From Leptolyngbya boryana PCC 6306 (GTDB taxonomy: Bacteria > Cyanobacteriota > Cyanobacteriia > Leptolyngbyales > Leptolyngbyaceae): a stretch of 64,000 bases of DNA. The DNA lies in the NCBI RefSeq assembly GCF_000353285.1, contig NZ_KB731324.1, positions 4,606,577 through 4,670,576 on the forward strand, read 5' to 3'. The translations under genes and the position numbers were made by a program. Under the pieces are notes generated by a model, which saw nothing but the letters and a program-made list of their open reading frames with translations, did no database searches and was not told the DNA's origin. The stretch's first letter is position 1; the number at the start of each line of letters is the position of its first letter. Shown here one piece after another: positions 8,685-18,177 of this stretch.

Positions 8685-10306
8685 TACTTCTCCTCGATTT
8701 GAAGGGGAATGACGATCGCAAAGGTTGCCCCTTGCCCCGGTTGGCTCCGAACCGTGACTTCGCCACCGTGCGCTTCGGCGATCGATTTGACAATAGATAA
8801 TCCTAGTCCAGATCCTTCCGAGCGCCGCCGACTGTTCGCAGCACGGGCGAAACGATTGAAAATCCGGGTTTGATCGCTCAAAGCAATGCCTTCGCCAGTA
8901 TCGCGTACCCAGAAGTGCACATCCCCTTGCGCGATCGCTAAACCGAGAGTAATCGTGTCACGCGCTTGTGTAAACTGCGTTGCGTTTTGTGCCAGATTCA
9001 TGATTGCCTGCGTCATGCGCTGGCGATCGAACATCGCTATCCCTGTCGCATTGCCTTCTAGCGCCCAGTTGCGTTCCGCCAATGCCTGTGCTTTTGAGAA
9101 GAGTTCTTCAGTAAACCCATCTAGATCAACTGGCTCAACCTGCAAGAAATCCGGACGCTCTGATTTGGCTAACAGAATTAAATCATTCACCAGTCGCGTC
9201 ATTCGATCCAATTCGTCTCTCACCACTGCCAGCGTTTCCTGCTGTTCGATTGGATCGTCGCTGATGAGTTCCAAATGCCCTTGGATGATCGTGATCGGAG
9301 TACGGAGTTCGTGCCCCGCATCATTAATCAGGTTGCGCTGACTGATAAAGGATGCCTCTAGCCGATCCATCATGGCATTAAACGAATGTGCTAAGTCTGC
9401 AATTTGTCCTGTACCTTGCACTTCTAAGCGCTGATTTAGATCGGATTCGCTAATTCTGCGAGTGGCATAACTCAACGACTGTAGGGGCGATAAGACTTGC
9501 TCTGATGCTAACCACGCGAGCAGCAATGCTAGTAGAAGCAATGCCGCAACGACCCTAACCACGACACCCACCGCCTCAATGGTCTCTGCCTCCTCTCCAC
9601 GAGTTGTATGAGCAATAACCAGTACTCCCAGAGTTTGACCTCGCACCTTTACAGGTTCAAGCATATAAACAACGTCTCCGCTCTTGGGATCATTGATCGA
9701 GAATCTTCCTTGCGTCGCTGTCGTCTGTTGTTTCCACTGTTTCATGAGCGCGGAATCACTTTTGAAAATAGTGGGTCTAGCCCTAGGGCTTGATTGGTAA
9801 AATCTCCCCTCCACAAACGTGAGCAGGAAGATATCATCTTCTACAATTTGCCGTGCTAAGTACGCATCAAAAAAATCAATTAACTCTTCTTTGGAATAAG
9901 GAGTTTGAAACCGCTTGTCGTTCTTAATTAGCTCTGGGTCGTCTACTTCGACGTTATGCTCATCCAACAGTTCCCCCTCTAGCAAATTTTTGAAGACCTC
10001 AATTTTTTCACTCACGTCCTGGCTGACCCGTTGATCAATTGCGATCGCCAGAAGATAGCGAAAGGCGGGAATCGAAACTAAAAAAATAAATAGCAGGATC
10101 GCGGTGTACCAAAACAAGATGCGAGTCCGGGCAGCCCAAAACAGTTTTTGCCCCAAAAATTGCCTGATGGTCGAGTGAGGATTCTTCGATATCACTGTCG
10201 GGACTCGTCGCTTCGTTGAGTCAGACGTAGAGGAGCCTTTAAATTCCATAGCTTTATCGATTTTGAGGAGCTTGGCAGCTTGGTTCTCAAGATTCAATCG
10301 TTTCAC
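8684..10306 (-). CDS. Sensor histidine kinase, HAMP type
   Basis: A 540-residue membrane kinase: a cytosolic N-terminus of about 60 residues, TM1 near residues 63-88 (ILFWYTAILLFIFLVSIPAF), a periplasmic sensor region of about 160 residues, TM2 (VVAALLLLALLLAWLAS), a HAMP linker, the HisKA dimerisation domain with phospho-acceptor GHELRTPITII, and an ATPase domain with N-box NLAQNATQFT, DTGEGI and GSGLGLSIV. It autophosphorylates and passes the phosphate to the coupled regulator. The long N-terminal extension before TM1 is unusual; an internal Met at 10249 is an alternative start. A perfect palindrome lies 13-28 bases upstream of the start. Confidence 0.93.
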   Translation of the reverse strand: MKRLNLENQAAKLLKIDKAMEFKGSSTSDSTKRRVPTVISKNPHSTIRQFLGQKLFWAARTRILFWYTAILLFIFLVSIPAFRYLLAIAIDQRVSQDVSEKIEVFKNLLEGELLDEHNVEVDDPELIKNDKRFQTPYSKEELIDFFDAYLARQIVEDDIFLLTFVEGRFYQSSPRARPTIFKSDSALMKQWKQQTTATQGRFSINDPKSGDVVYMLEPVKVRGQTLGVLVIAHTTRGEEAETIEAVGVVVRVVAALLLLALLLAWLASEQVLSPLQSLSYATRRISESDLNQRLEVQGTGQIADLAHSFNAMMDRLEASFISQRNLINDAGHELRTPITIIQGHLELISDDPIEQQETLAVVRDELDRMTRLVNDLILLAKSERPDFLQVEPVDLDGFTEELFSKAQALAERNWALEGNATGIAMFDRQRMTQAIMNLAQNATQFTQARDTITLGLAIAQGDVHFWVRDTGEGIALSDQTRIFNRFARAANSRRRSEGSGLGLSIVKSIAEAHGGEVTVRSQPGQGATFAIVIPLQIEEK

Positions 10307-10318
10307 GAAAACAGCTTC

Positions 10319-10334
10319 ATGAGAATCTTCTCAT
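10319..10334. promoter_or_regulatory. Perfect palindrome in the kinase/glycosyltransferase divergent region
   Basis: ATGAGAA (10319-10325), two bases, TTCTCAT (10328-10334). It lies in the 210-base region between the divergent two-component operon and the glycosyltransferase operon, very close to the kinase start. It could be an operator of the response regulator or of another dimeric factor; OmpR-type regulators more often use direct repeats. Confidence 0.35.
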
Positions 10335-10516
10335 CCATTTCTCACAGAAGGCTCATGACACAAGGGTGAACGCCACGTTAATTTACGGTTAATGAAGGTT
10401 TTACCTTTGGTTATTTTTTGTCATCTCTGCTCGATTCATGCTGAGAGAGTATCCCCCTTACCCATCGATAAAACGAATCTTACAAGCATCAGTGCAACCC
10501 ATCGTTATTCAATTTT

Positions 10517-11758
10517 ATGACATCACATGCTTGGTCACAGTTTTCTCAGCGATCCGTTCCACTCCGCATTGCGCTTTACTCCCATGACACGATGGGACTC
10601 GGGCACAAGCGCCGCAATTTGCTGATTGCTCAGACACTGGCTCAATCACTCCCGCAAGCCTCGATTCTCCTGATCAGTGGAATGGAAGAAGGGCACAGTA
10701 CCAGTCTCCCACCGAATATCGATTATTTGTCATTGCCTGCTTTGCACAAGGATGGCGAAGGACAGTACCAACCCCGCCGTTTAGAGATGCCGCTGCAAGC
10801 CTTAATTGCAATGCGATCGCAGGTGATTCAAGCCGCGCTCAAAGCCTTTGCGCCGGATTTGTTGATTGTGGATAACGTGCCACGCGGAGCGGTGCGAGAA
10901 CTCAATCCGACCCTAGAGTACTTGCGATCTCAGGGTCAAACCCGCATGGTGTTAGGACTACGGGATGTGTTGGATGAGCCGAGGATCGTCCAACGAGAAT
11001 GGCAGCGTGCCTCAAACGAAGAAGCGATCGCGCGATATTATGATGCTGTTTGGGTTTACGGTGATCCAGCCGTATTTGATCTCACCCAGGAATATCGTTT
11101 TTCGCGAACGGTTGCCAATAAAATTTGCTACGTGGGTTATTTCGATCAGCGGCAGCGCTTGCAGTATCTTGCATCACCCGAAACGGTTATCAATGATCTG
11201 GGTTTGCCAGGGGGAAAATTAGCGCTCTGTTTGGTGGGGGGCGGACAGGATGGTGCAGCATTGGCGCAGCACTTCGCTCAAGCAACTTTTCCGCCGGATA
11301 CAAATGGCGTGATTTTAACAGGTCCGTTTATGTCAGCTAGCGATCGACAACTTCTCCAAACGTACGCGGCAACTCATCCTCGTTTACGGATCGTAGAGTA
11401 TCTCGAAGAACCCACTCAACTATTGCAGCAGGCGGATTCTGTCGTTTCGATGGGCGGCTATAATACGACCTGCGAATTGCTGTCGTTTGGCAAGCGATCT
11501 CTGATTGTGCCGCGCGTCAAGCCCCGATTGGAACAATGGATTCGAGCAAAACGGTTACAAGACCTAGGTTGGATTGATGTGTTGCATCCAGATCATCTCA
11601 GTCCAACAGCCCTGACCGATTGGTTAGCGCATCAGCCGACAACACCCGCAACATCGCGATCGCCGATTGATCTCAATGGCTTAAATCGGTTGCCCGAATT
11701 CGTGATGGCTGTCTTAACCCAATCAGCATTGCCCGCATCTGCTTATTGTGCCTCATAG
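10517..11758 (+). CDS. Glycosyltransferase, GT28/MurG-like fold
   Basis: A 413-residue soluble protein with a GT-B fold pattern: an N-terminal RIALYSHDTMGLGHKRRNL, which matches the glycine-rich donor/acceptor loop of GT28-type enzymes, and a C-terminal VVSMGGYNTTCELLSFGKRSL, the nucleotide-sugar-binding region seen in MurG-like transferases. It probably transfers a hexose or N-acetylhexosamine. It is the first gene of a same-strand run; the next gene starts 6 bases after its stop. Donor and acceptor are unknown. ATG start with no strong ribosome-binding site visible. Confidence 0.82.
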   Translation: MTSHAWSQFSQRSVPLRIALYSHDTMGLGHKRRNLLIAQTLAQSLPQASILLISGMEEGHSTSLPPNIDYLSLPALHKDGEGQYQPRRLEMPLQALIAMRSQVIQAALKAFAPDLLIVDNVPRGAVRELNPTLEYLRSQGQTRMVLGLRDVLDEPRIVQREWQRASNEEAIARYYDAVWVYGDPAVFDLTQEYRFSRTVANKICYVGYFDQRQRLQYLASPETVINDLGLPGGKLALCLVGGGQDGAALAQHFAQATFPPDTNGVILTGPFMSASDRQLLQTYAATHPRLRIVEYLEEPTQLLQQADSVVSMGGYNTTCELLSFGKRSLIVPRVKPRLEQWIRAKRLQDLGWIDVLHPDHLSPTALTDWLAHQPTTPATSRSPIDLNGLNRLPEFVMAVLTQSALPASAYCAS

Positions 11759-11764
11759 TAGAAA

Positions 11765-13003
11765 ATGAATACTTGCCGTTCTGTTCCCGATTCTGCAAAA
11801 GTCGCATATGTCTTGAAGCGCTACCCGCGCTATTCTGAAACCTTTGTTGTTTCGGAGATTCTCGCCCATGAAGCGGCTGGATTAGACTTACAAATTTTTG
11901 CACTCTATCCACCCTTGGATGGGCATTTTCAAGACATTATTGCTCAAGTGCGATCGCGGGTCACTTACCTGTTTGCATACGATCTAACAGGCATTGCTTT
12001 GTGGACTCAGTTCAACGATGCGAGTAGAATCCTACCGAATTTTTGGCAAAAACTAGAAGTTGCTCAGGCAGAAGAGGTCAATCATGTTTACAGAGCGGTG
12101 CAGCTTGCCTGCATCGTTCGGCAACAAGGCTTTACGCATCTACACGCACATTTTGCGACCTCTGCCACGATCGTGGCGCGATTAGCAAGTTACTTTGCCG
12201 AAATTCCTTACTCTTTCACGACTCATGCGAAAGATATCTTTCACAACAGTGTGATTCCCACCAAGTATCAGCAACTCTTGAACGATGCTGATGCTGTCGT
12301 GACAGTGAGTGATTACAACCTCAACTATCTTCAGCAAACCTACGGTTCTGCTGCAAGCCGAGTGCAGCGAATTTACAATGGACTCGATTTACAGCGCTTT
12401 CTGTTTGCGGCTCCCTACCCGCGCAACCCTAAGATTCTGGCAGTCGGACGCTTGATCGAGAAAAAGGGATTTGCAGTACTGATTGAGGCGTGCAAAATTC
12501 TCGTCGATCGCCGGATCTCCTTTACCTGCGACATTATCGGCACAGGCGAAGAAGAAGCGAATTTACAGCGTCAAATTCTCCAGTCCGGGGTGCAAGACCA
12601 AGTTAAACTCTTAGGCCCACGTCCGCAAGGTGAACTAGTGCAGCACGTGCAATCCGCAGCGATGTTAGTGGCTCCCTGTGTCGTTGGCAGGGATAGTAAT
12701 CAAGATGGTTTACCGACTGTGTTACTCGAAGCAATGGCACTGGGTACGCCTTGCATTTCCACGGATGTGGCAGGAATTCCAGAAGTAGTGCGTCACGAAA
12801 AGACCGGATTAAGCGTTCCCCAGCATGACGCGATCTCGCTTGCGGATGCGATCGCGCATTTGCTACAAAACTCGAAATTCGGGGTGCAACTTGCGACACA
12901 AGCGAGACAACTGATTGAGCAAGAATTTGATATTCATCGCAATGCGGCTCAGTTACGAACCTTGTTTCGAGCCGCGATCTCAGTAAATCCGATTGTGACG
13001 TAG
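11765..13003 (+). CDS. Glycosyltransferase family 4 protein
   Basis: A 412-residue retaining GT4-type enzyme. An N-terminal Glyco_transf_4-like domain contains FTHLHAHFATSATIVARLASYF. The C-terminal Glycos_transf_1 domain has KILAVGRLIEKKGFAVLIEA and the E-x7-E-like VLLEAMALGTPCISTDVAGIPE that binds the nucleotide sugar. N-termini with KRYPRYSETFV are typical of the colanic-acid/exopolysaccharide branch of GT4 (WcaL-like), so an exopolysaccharide role fits. It lies 6 bases after the preceding transferase and 11 before the next one. Confidence 0.88.
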   Translation: MNTCRSVPDSAKVAYVLKRYPRYSETFVVSEILAHEAAGLDLQIFALYPPLDGHFQDIIAQVRSRVTYLFAYDLTGIALWTQFNDASRILPNFWQKLEVAQAEEVNHVYRAVQLACIVRQQGFTHLHAHFATSATIVARLASYFAEIPYSFTTHAKDIFHNSVIPTKYQQLLNDADAVVTVSDYNLNYLQQTYGSAASRVQRIYNGLDLQRFLFAAPYPRNPKILAVGRLIEKKGFAVLIEACKILVDRRISFTCDIIGTGEEEANLQRQILQSGVQDQVKLLGPRPQGELVQHVQSAAMLVAPCVVGRDSNQDGLPTVLLEAMALGTPCISTDVAGIPEVVRHEKTGLSVPQHDAISLADAIAHLLQNSKFGVQLATQARQLIEQEFDIHRNAAQLRTLFRAAISVNPIVT

Positions 13004-13014
13004 GAGGAATGACA

Positions 13015-14211
13015 ATGCGAATTGCCTATGTTTGTGCTGATCCAGGCATTCCCGTATTTGGGTGTAAAGGGTGTTCGATTCATGTACAAGAAGTGATTCG
13101 AGCACTACTGCAGCAAGGACATCAAGTAGAACTATTTGCAATGCGCTGGGACGGAGAACCTCCAGCAGATTTTGCTGCTGTTCCTTGCCACACCTTGCCT
13201 ACATTACCGAGAGCGGTGAGTCAAGTTGCCGTAGAACCGCGCCAAACCGGACAACGCGAACTGACCTTACTCTCTCTCAATCTAGAGCTACGACTGGCAT
13301 TAGAGCAAGCAGAACCGTTTGATGCCGTCTATGAGCGCTACTCGTTGTGGAGCTTTACTGGCATGGAATATGCTCGCAGTCATAGCATTCCGGCAGTATT
13401 GGAGGTCAATGCCCCTTTAATTCAAGAACAAGCGACTCATCGAGGCTTAGTCCATCGCGAAAGTGCAGAAGCAGTTGCACAACGAGTATTTCGCGCCGCT
13501 CATGTCATTGTTGCAGTTTCCCAAGGAGTTGCGAACTATCTCAAGCACTATCGGGAAACTCAGGGAAAGGTGCAGGTTATTCCGAATGGTGTGAATCCTG
13601 ACCGGTTCACGAAGCCGCAAGTTCCGACTCAACCGAGCGGCGATTTTACGATCGGCTTTGTCGGCACCATGAAACCTTGGCATGGGTTGCCCACCTTAGT
13701 CGAAGCTTTTGTTCAGTTTTACGACGAGTTTCCTCGAACGCGACTTTTGATCGTGGGAGACGGCCCTGAACGTGCTGCTTTAGAAGCAGATCTCCTCGAT
13801 CGCAATATCCACACAGCCGTGCAGTTCACAGGCAAGGTTGCTCCAACCGAAATTCCAGGACTGCTAGCATCAATGCAAGTTGCCGTCGCTCCTTATCCTG
13901 ACTATCCTGATTTTTATTTCTCGCCGCTCAAGGTGTATGAGTATATGGCTGCCGGATTACCTGTCGTTGCCAGCCGGATTGGAGAACTCCAGACCTTGAT
14001 TCAATCTGATGTCAATGGGCTGCTCTATGAGCCAGGGAATCAGGTGCAGTTAGCCCAACAGTTCGCTGAACTCTATCAATCTCCATCATTACGTCTGCAA
14101 CTAGGACAACGAGCACGAGCAACTGTTCTGCGAGAGCATACTTGGGAACGAGTAGCACAGCAGATCGTCGGCTTCATGCAGCAAACGGTTTCAACGCTGG
14201 AGGTTGCTTGA
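13015..14211 (+). CDS. Glycosyltransferase family 4 protein
   Basis: A GT4 enzyme of 398 residues when started at 13015. An upstream in-frame ATG at 13009 is only one base from the AGGAGG at 13002-13007, whereas the ATG at 13015 is seven bases away, so I chose the latter. The protein opens with MRIAYVCADPGIPVFG, has the acceptor-side GCSIHVQEVIRALLQQGH, a linker, and the C-terminal IGFVGTMKPWHGLPTLVEAF plus SPLKVYEYMAAGLPVVASRIGE donor-binding motif. It is the third transferase of the operon, and its stop overlaps the start of the ABC exporter by one base (TGATG). Confidence 0.88.
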   Translation: MRIAYVCADPGIPVFGCKGCSIHVQEVIRALLQQGHQVELFAMRWDGEPPADFAAVPCHTLPTLPRAVSQVAVEPRQTGQRELTLLSLNLELRLALEQAEPFDAVYERYSLWSFTGMEYARSHSIPAVLEVNAPLIQEQATHRGLVHRESAEAVAQRVFRAAHVIVAVSQGVANYLKHYRETQGKVQVIPNGVNPDRFTKPQVPTQPSGDFTIGFVGTMKPWHGLPTLVEAFVQFYDEFPRTRLLIVGDGPERAALEADLLDRNIHTAVQFTGKVAPTEIPGLLASMQVAVAPYPDYPDFYFSPLKVYEYMAAGLPVVASRIGELQTLIQSDVNGLLYEPGNQVQLAQQFAELYQSPSLRLQLGQRARATVLREHTWERVAQQIVGFMQQTVSTLEVA

Positions 14212-16061
14212 TGAATCCTGCTCAACAGCTTCAAGTGGTGATTCCGGGCATCGGGCGAATCCTGAAACGGTTTTCGCCTTACATTCGCAAGCAGCAATCT
14301 TTGATCACACTCTCGATGCTGGCATTGTTTGGCGAAATTGCGCTGCGATTGCTAGAACCATTGCCGCTCAAGTTCATTTTTGATGAGCTTTTTGTTCAAC
14401 AAGCAGGTGGAGCCGTTTTGCATCCTGTGCCGTTGATTGGGGCTTTAGATACGCGATCGCTGTTGTTGCTTTGCGCGATCGCAATCGTGGCACTCGCTGG
14501 AATAAGAGGTATCGCTGCCTATTGGAGCACGGTGGGATTTGCATTAGCAGGAAATCGGGTGCTCACTGAAATTCGCAGTGTGCTTTATACCCATTTGCAA
14601 ACGCTCTCTTTATCGTTCTACAGTCGTACGCGCAGTGGAGACTTAACCCTTCGGGTGATCAGTGATGTAGCGGTGCTTCAAGAGGTCGTTGTTACGGCAT
14701 TGCTGCCCCTACTCGCGAACTGCCTGATTCTTTTAGGCATGGTGGGTGTAATGTTTTGGCTGAATGCACAACTCGCGATACTAGGGCTAACCTTATTGCC
14801 AATCTTCTGGTTTTCTACCTTTCGGCTTACCCAACGCATTCGTGCTGTCTCCAAACAGCAGCGGCAACGAGAAGGATCGATGGCAGCGACCGCCGCCGAG
14901 TCCATCGGAGCCATCAAATTAGTTCAAGCATTATCGTTACAAGATAAATTTACGACAGTCTTCACGCATCAAAATCAGAAAAGCTTGAAAGAAGGTGTGA
15001 AGGCAAAGCGCTTATCGGCTCAGCTAGAACGTACGGTAGAAGTGCTTCTGGCGACAGCAACCGCGCTTGTGCTATGGCGTGGAGCAGAATTAGTATTGAG
15101 GAACGCGCTGACTCCGGGAGATCTGCTTGTATTTCTCACTTATCTGAAAAATGCCTTTAAGCCCGTGCGCGACTTTGCCAAGTATATTGGACGATTGGCA
15201 AAAGCTTCTGCCGCTGGCGATCGCATTCTCGATCTGCTGGATCAAGCCCCAGACATCTACGACTTGCCCGAAGCAAAACCAGCCCCTCGATTGGCTGGAG
15301 CCGTTCAGTTTGACAACGTGAGCTTTGCGTATGAGCCAGGCTATTCGGTTCTACAAGACATTAGTTTTACAGTGAAACCGGGGCAGCGCGTTGCAATTGT
15401 AGGCTATTCTGGCAGTGGCAAATCGACGTTAACAACATTATTACTACGCCTCTACGAACCGGATCAAGGCACAATTTTGATTGATAATCAAGACATTCGC
15501 CGTTATACCCTGGAGTCTTTGCGCACTCAGATGAGTGTTGTCTTGCAAGATAGTTTACTCTTTGCTGCGAGTGTTTGGGATAACATTGCTTATGGGGCAT
15601 CGACAGCCACCGAAGCCGATGTGATCGCGGCTGCTAAACTTGCAAATGCCCATGAGTTTATTCTGAACTTGCCCCAAGGCTATGACACGATTTTGGGCGA
15701 ACGGGGTGTAACACTATCGGGTGGACAACGCCAGCGGCTCTCGATCGCACGAGCCGCCATTCGTCAGGCTCCGATTTTGATTTTAGATGAACCGACGACG
15801 GGCTTAGATAAAGCAAACGAGCAAGAAGTAATCGATGCCTTAGAACGTTTGTCAGTTGGACGCACGACCTTTTTGATTGTGCATGATTTAGAACTTGCTG
15901 CCCGTGCTGATTTTATTTTTTACATGGAGCGAGGGCGATTGGTCGAACGAGGAACCCATGAAGCCTTAATGCAACTCAACGATCGCTACGCTGCTCTTTA
16001 TCGACTGCAAGCAACTGAACGACAGTATGCTGCTGCATCTAACCTTGAGTGTTCGATTTAG
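14211..16061 (+). CDS. ABC exporter, fused membrane and ATPase domains
   Basis: A half-size type IV exporter of 616 residues: six transmembrane helices (residues ~25-320), then an ATPase domain with Walker A GYSGSGKST, signature LSGGQRQRLS and Walker B LILDEPTTGLD, all canonical. It should work as a homodimer. The open frame extends upstream to 14142, but the ATG at 14211 overlaps the previous TGA and follows a GGAGG about eight bases upstream, so it is the likely start. As part of the glycosyltransferase operon, it probably flips or exports the glycan or glycolipid that the operon makes, as MsbA or PglK do. Confidence 0.9.
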   Translation: MNPAQQLQVVIPGIGRILKRFSPYIRKQQSLITLSMLALFGEIALRLLEPLPLKFIFDELFVQQAGGAVLHPVPLIGALDTRSLLLLCAIAIVALAGIRGIAAYWSTVGFALAGNRVLTEIRSVLYTHLQTLSLSFYSRTRSGDLTLRVISDVAVLQEVVVTALLPLLANCLILLGMVGVMFWLNAQLAILGLTLLPIFWFSTFRLTQRIRAVSKQQRQREGSMAATAAESIGAIKLVQALSLQDKFTTVFTHQNQKSLKEGVKAKRLSAQLERTVEVLLATATALVLWRGAELVLRNALTPGDLLVFLTYLKNAFKPVRDFAKYIGRLAKASAAGDRILDLLDQAPDIYDLPEAKPAPRLAGAVQFDNVSFAYEPGYSVLQDISFTVKPGQRVAIVGYSGSGKSTLTTLLLRLYEPDQGTILIDNQDIRRYTLESLRTQMSVVLQDSLLFAASVWDNIAYGASTATEADVIAAAKLANAHEFILNLPQGYDTILGERGVTLSGGQRQRLSIARAAIRQAPILILDEPTTGLDKANEQEVIDALERLSVGRTTFLIVHDLELAARADFIFYMERGRLVERGTHEALMQLNDRYAALYRLQATERQYAAASNLECSI

Positions 16062-16085
16062 TGTTCAATTTAGGTTTTGTCTGTT

Positions 16086-17120
16086 ATGTCGATCGCGATT
16101 CAAGACCCATTCCACATTCTTGCTGATCCAAAGTTGAGTTTTTTAGCGACTGCATTTGATCCAGTACAAGTCCAACAGCAATTCCAAACTCAGCTTTTCT
16201 ACCGCTCAGAGCGGCTTAAAGCAATAGAGATACAAGCGATTCGCGTGATTCGCTACAAACCTCAACGACGCTGTTTGATTGAGTACGATGTCTTAATCGA
16301 GCACGCAGGTGAGGTACGATCTATGACCTGGATCGCGAAAGTACGATCGAAAAAACTCGATCGATCCTGCTACCGATTGCAGCAACTCCTCTGGGATCAC
16401 GGATTTGGACAGGATAGTACCGATGGGATTTCTGTGCCAGAGCCGATCGGGGTGGTTCCTCAATGGCGGATGTGGCTTCAGTGCAAAGTCCCTGGCATTC
16501 TAGCAACTGAGGTCATCTCAACAGCGGCAGGAACAGAACTTGCAAAAGGGATTGCAGATGCAGCACACAAACTCCATCGTGCTTGGATTCTGCCGAAACG
16601 TTGTCATGGCATTGAGGAAGAAATGGCGATTTTGCACGATCGCTTATCTCGAGTCATCGTGCAATACCCTCACTGGCAAACCCGGCTAGAACAAGTTTTA
16701 GCTCAATGCGATCGCTTAGCCAGTTCAATTTCATCGAATTTGATCTGCGGCATTCATCGCGATTTTTACCCGGATCAAGTGCTGGTCGATGGATCGCGGC
16801 TCTATTTGCTAGATTTTGATTTATTTGCAGGCGGTGACAGAGAGCTTGATATTGGCAATTTCAATGGACATCTCATTGAACAAAGCTTGCGTTTATTGGG
16901 TGATCCGAATGCTCTAGCAACTCAGCAAGCTGCACTTAGCGATCGCTTTATTCAGATTAGCGGTGAAGCAACTCATCATGCGATCGAAGTGTATACTACT
17001 CTGACGTTAGTCCGGCATATCTACCTCAGTACGCAATTTCCGGAACGTCAGCCTTTTACAGAAGCGATTTTGGAACACTGCGAGCATCGATTGAAGCAAC
17101 CGTCTTTGGTGCTGAGATAA
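16086..17120 (+). CDS. Phosphotransferase (APH/choline kinase fold)
   Basis: A protein of about 344 residues with a protein-kinase-like fold. The catalytic loop is GIHRDFYPDQVLV (the usual H-x-D with Gln where many family members have Asn) and the metal-binding motif is YLLDFDLF. It should phosphorylate a small molecule, commonly a sugar, amine or lipid head group. A TTG at 16077 extends the frame by three codons, but the ATG at 16086 is better placed after AGG at 16072. It follows the exporter by 24 bases and ends the glycosyltransferase operon, so a sugar or glycolipid substrate is plausible. Confidence 0.75.
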   Translation: MSIAIQDPFHILADPKLSFLATAFDPVQVQQQFQTQLFYRSERLKAIEIQAIRVIRYKPQRRCLIEYDVLIEHAGEVRSMTWIAKVRSKKLDRSCYRLQQLLWDHGFGQDSTDGISVPEPIGVVPQWRMWLQCKVPGILATEVISTAAGTELAKGIADAAHKLHRAWILPKRCHGIEEEMAILHDRLSRVIVQYPHWQTRLEQVLAQCDRLASSISSNLICGIHRDFYPDQVLVDGSRLYLLDFDLFAGGDRELDIGNFNGHLIEQSLRLLGDPNALATQQAALSDRFIQISGEATHHAIEVYTTLTLVRHIYLSTQFPERQPFTEAILEHCEHRLKQPSLVLR

Positions 17121-17488
17121 TCGCCCTCAGGTTGAAGGTCGCATCGATTGAATCTTGGACTGTCTATGACTCATACCAAATTGAAAAATGTTTGCGACCA
17201 ATGCCTTGTGAATGGAATTCGCTAGGACATCAAGTGTCGCGATCAAAAATTGATTAGGTATCAGTTTCTTCGCTTTGGCATAATGGTGGCAGAAATAGTT
17301 TTAGGAATGTTTCCAACGATCGAACTCGCTCAATCTGAATCTTTCGCTCCTTAATCTCGATAACAATGCCAGCAACGATCCAATTGATGTGGGTACACTC
17401 CGCACAACCGTTAGCTTCTGAATCGGGCATTTGAATCAACGACACAGTAAGAATATTAGGAATATTGGCGGTGCTGAATTGTTTCTTT
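17121..17488. other. Gene-free stretch upstream of the Uma2 gene
   Basis: No supported gene. A 108-codon frame exists on the minus strand across 17254-17580, but it resembles no family I know and overlaps the Uma2 leader, so I do not call it. No hairpin of note was found. Confidence 0.3.
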
Positions 17489-17550
17489 TTCTTGAATCCA
17501 TAGCTTATCAAGAAGTAGAAGCCGTTAAAGTAGAAACATCTGATCTCGGC
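17489..17550. repeat. 62-bp repeat, copy 2 (first copy at 7881-7942)
   Basis: Matches 7881-7942 at 54 of 62 positions. This copy is open in the frame of the downstream Uma2 gene and lies immediately before its ribosome-binding site GGAGA (17551-17555). Confidence 0.6.
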
Positions 17551-17562
17551 GGAGAGATTCTT

Positions 17563-18177
17563 ATGGTTGCGAGTCCCCAATTCTCTTTGAGTCCTGAAGA
17601 ATATCTCGAATGGGAAGAACGGCAGGAAATTCGCTATGAGTATCTAGAGGGTGAAGTATACCCGATGACAGGCGGAACACTTCCGTACAGTGAAATTGCT
17701 GTTAACTTTGTTACTGTGTTAAAAAGCCATTTGCGGGGGCATGGCTGTCGCGTTTTTAGTTCTGACGCAAAAGTTAGAATCAGCGAGAAAGGTCCTTTCT
17801 TTTATCCTGATGCAACTGTGACTTGCGATGAGCGCGATCGTACTGCATTAAAATTTGCTGAACATCCTTGCATGATTGCTGAAGTCCTCTCACCCACTAC
17901 TGAATCTTACGATCGCGGTAAAAAGTTCGCAAAATACCGCCAACTGAAAAGCCTAAAAGAATATGTCTTAATTAGCTCTGATACTATCAATGTTGAGATT
18001 TTCCGATTGAATGAGAAAGAGAAATGGGAACTGACTGCTTATGCTGAAGGAGATGAAATTGAGCTGACTAGTATTAATTACAAATTCCCGATCGAGCTTC
18101 TCTACGAAGACATTATGCTAGTTCCTGCTGAGGAGGAAGAATCGCGATCGCTCATACTAGAAGTGCAGGATCTCTAG
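17563..18177 (+). CDS. Uma2 family (DUF820) PD-(D/E)XK nuclease-like protein
   Basis: A 204-residue Uma2 protein, a family greatly expanded in cyanobacteria with a restriction-endonuclease-like fold and poorly known role. The start of the family is recognisable as FSLSPEEYLEWEERQEIRYE followed by GEVYPMTGG. The nuclease core shows YPDATVTCDE, the conserved MIAEVLSPTTE and the following Lys-rich KKFAKYRQLKSLKEYVLI. The open frame begins at 17431, but the ATG at 17563 agrees with the family start and has GGAGA 8 bases upstream. It stands alone between the glycosyltransferase operon and an IS remnant. Confidence 0.9.
   Translation: MVASPQFSLSPEEYLEWEERQEIRYEYLEGEVYPMTGGTLPYSEIAVNFVTVLKSHLRGHGCRVFSSDAKVRISEKGPFFYPDATVTCDERDRTALKFAEHPCMIAEVLSPTTESYDRGKKFAKYRQLKSLKEYVLISSDTINVEIFRLNEKEKWELTAYAEGDEIELTSINYKFPIELLYEDIMLVPAEEEESRSLILEVQDL

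Noticed and set aside
14142-14210. Upstream start of the glycosyltransferase-operon ABC exporter
   Set aside because: Lies inside the previous gene; the ATG at 14211 has a TGATG junction and a GGAGG site.
17254-17580. 108-codon minus-strand frame upstream of Uma2
   Set aside because: No recognised family and no ribosome-binding site; overlaps the Uma2 start and the duplicated 62-bp segment.
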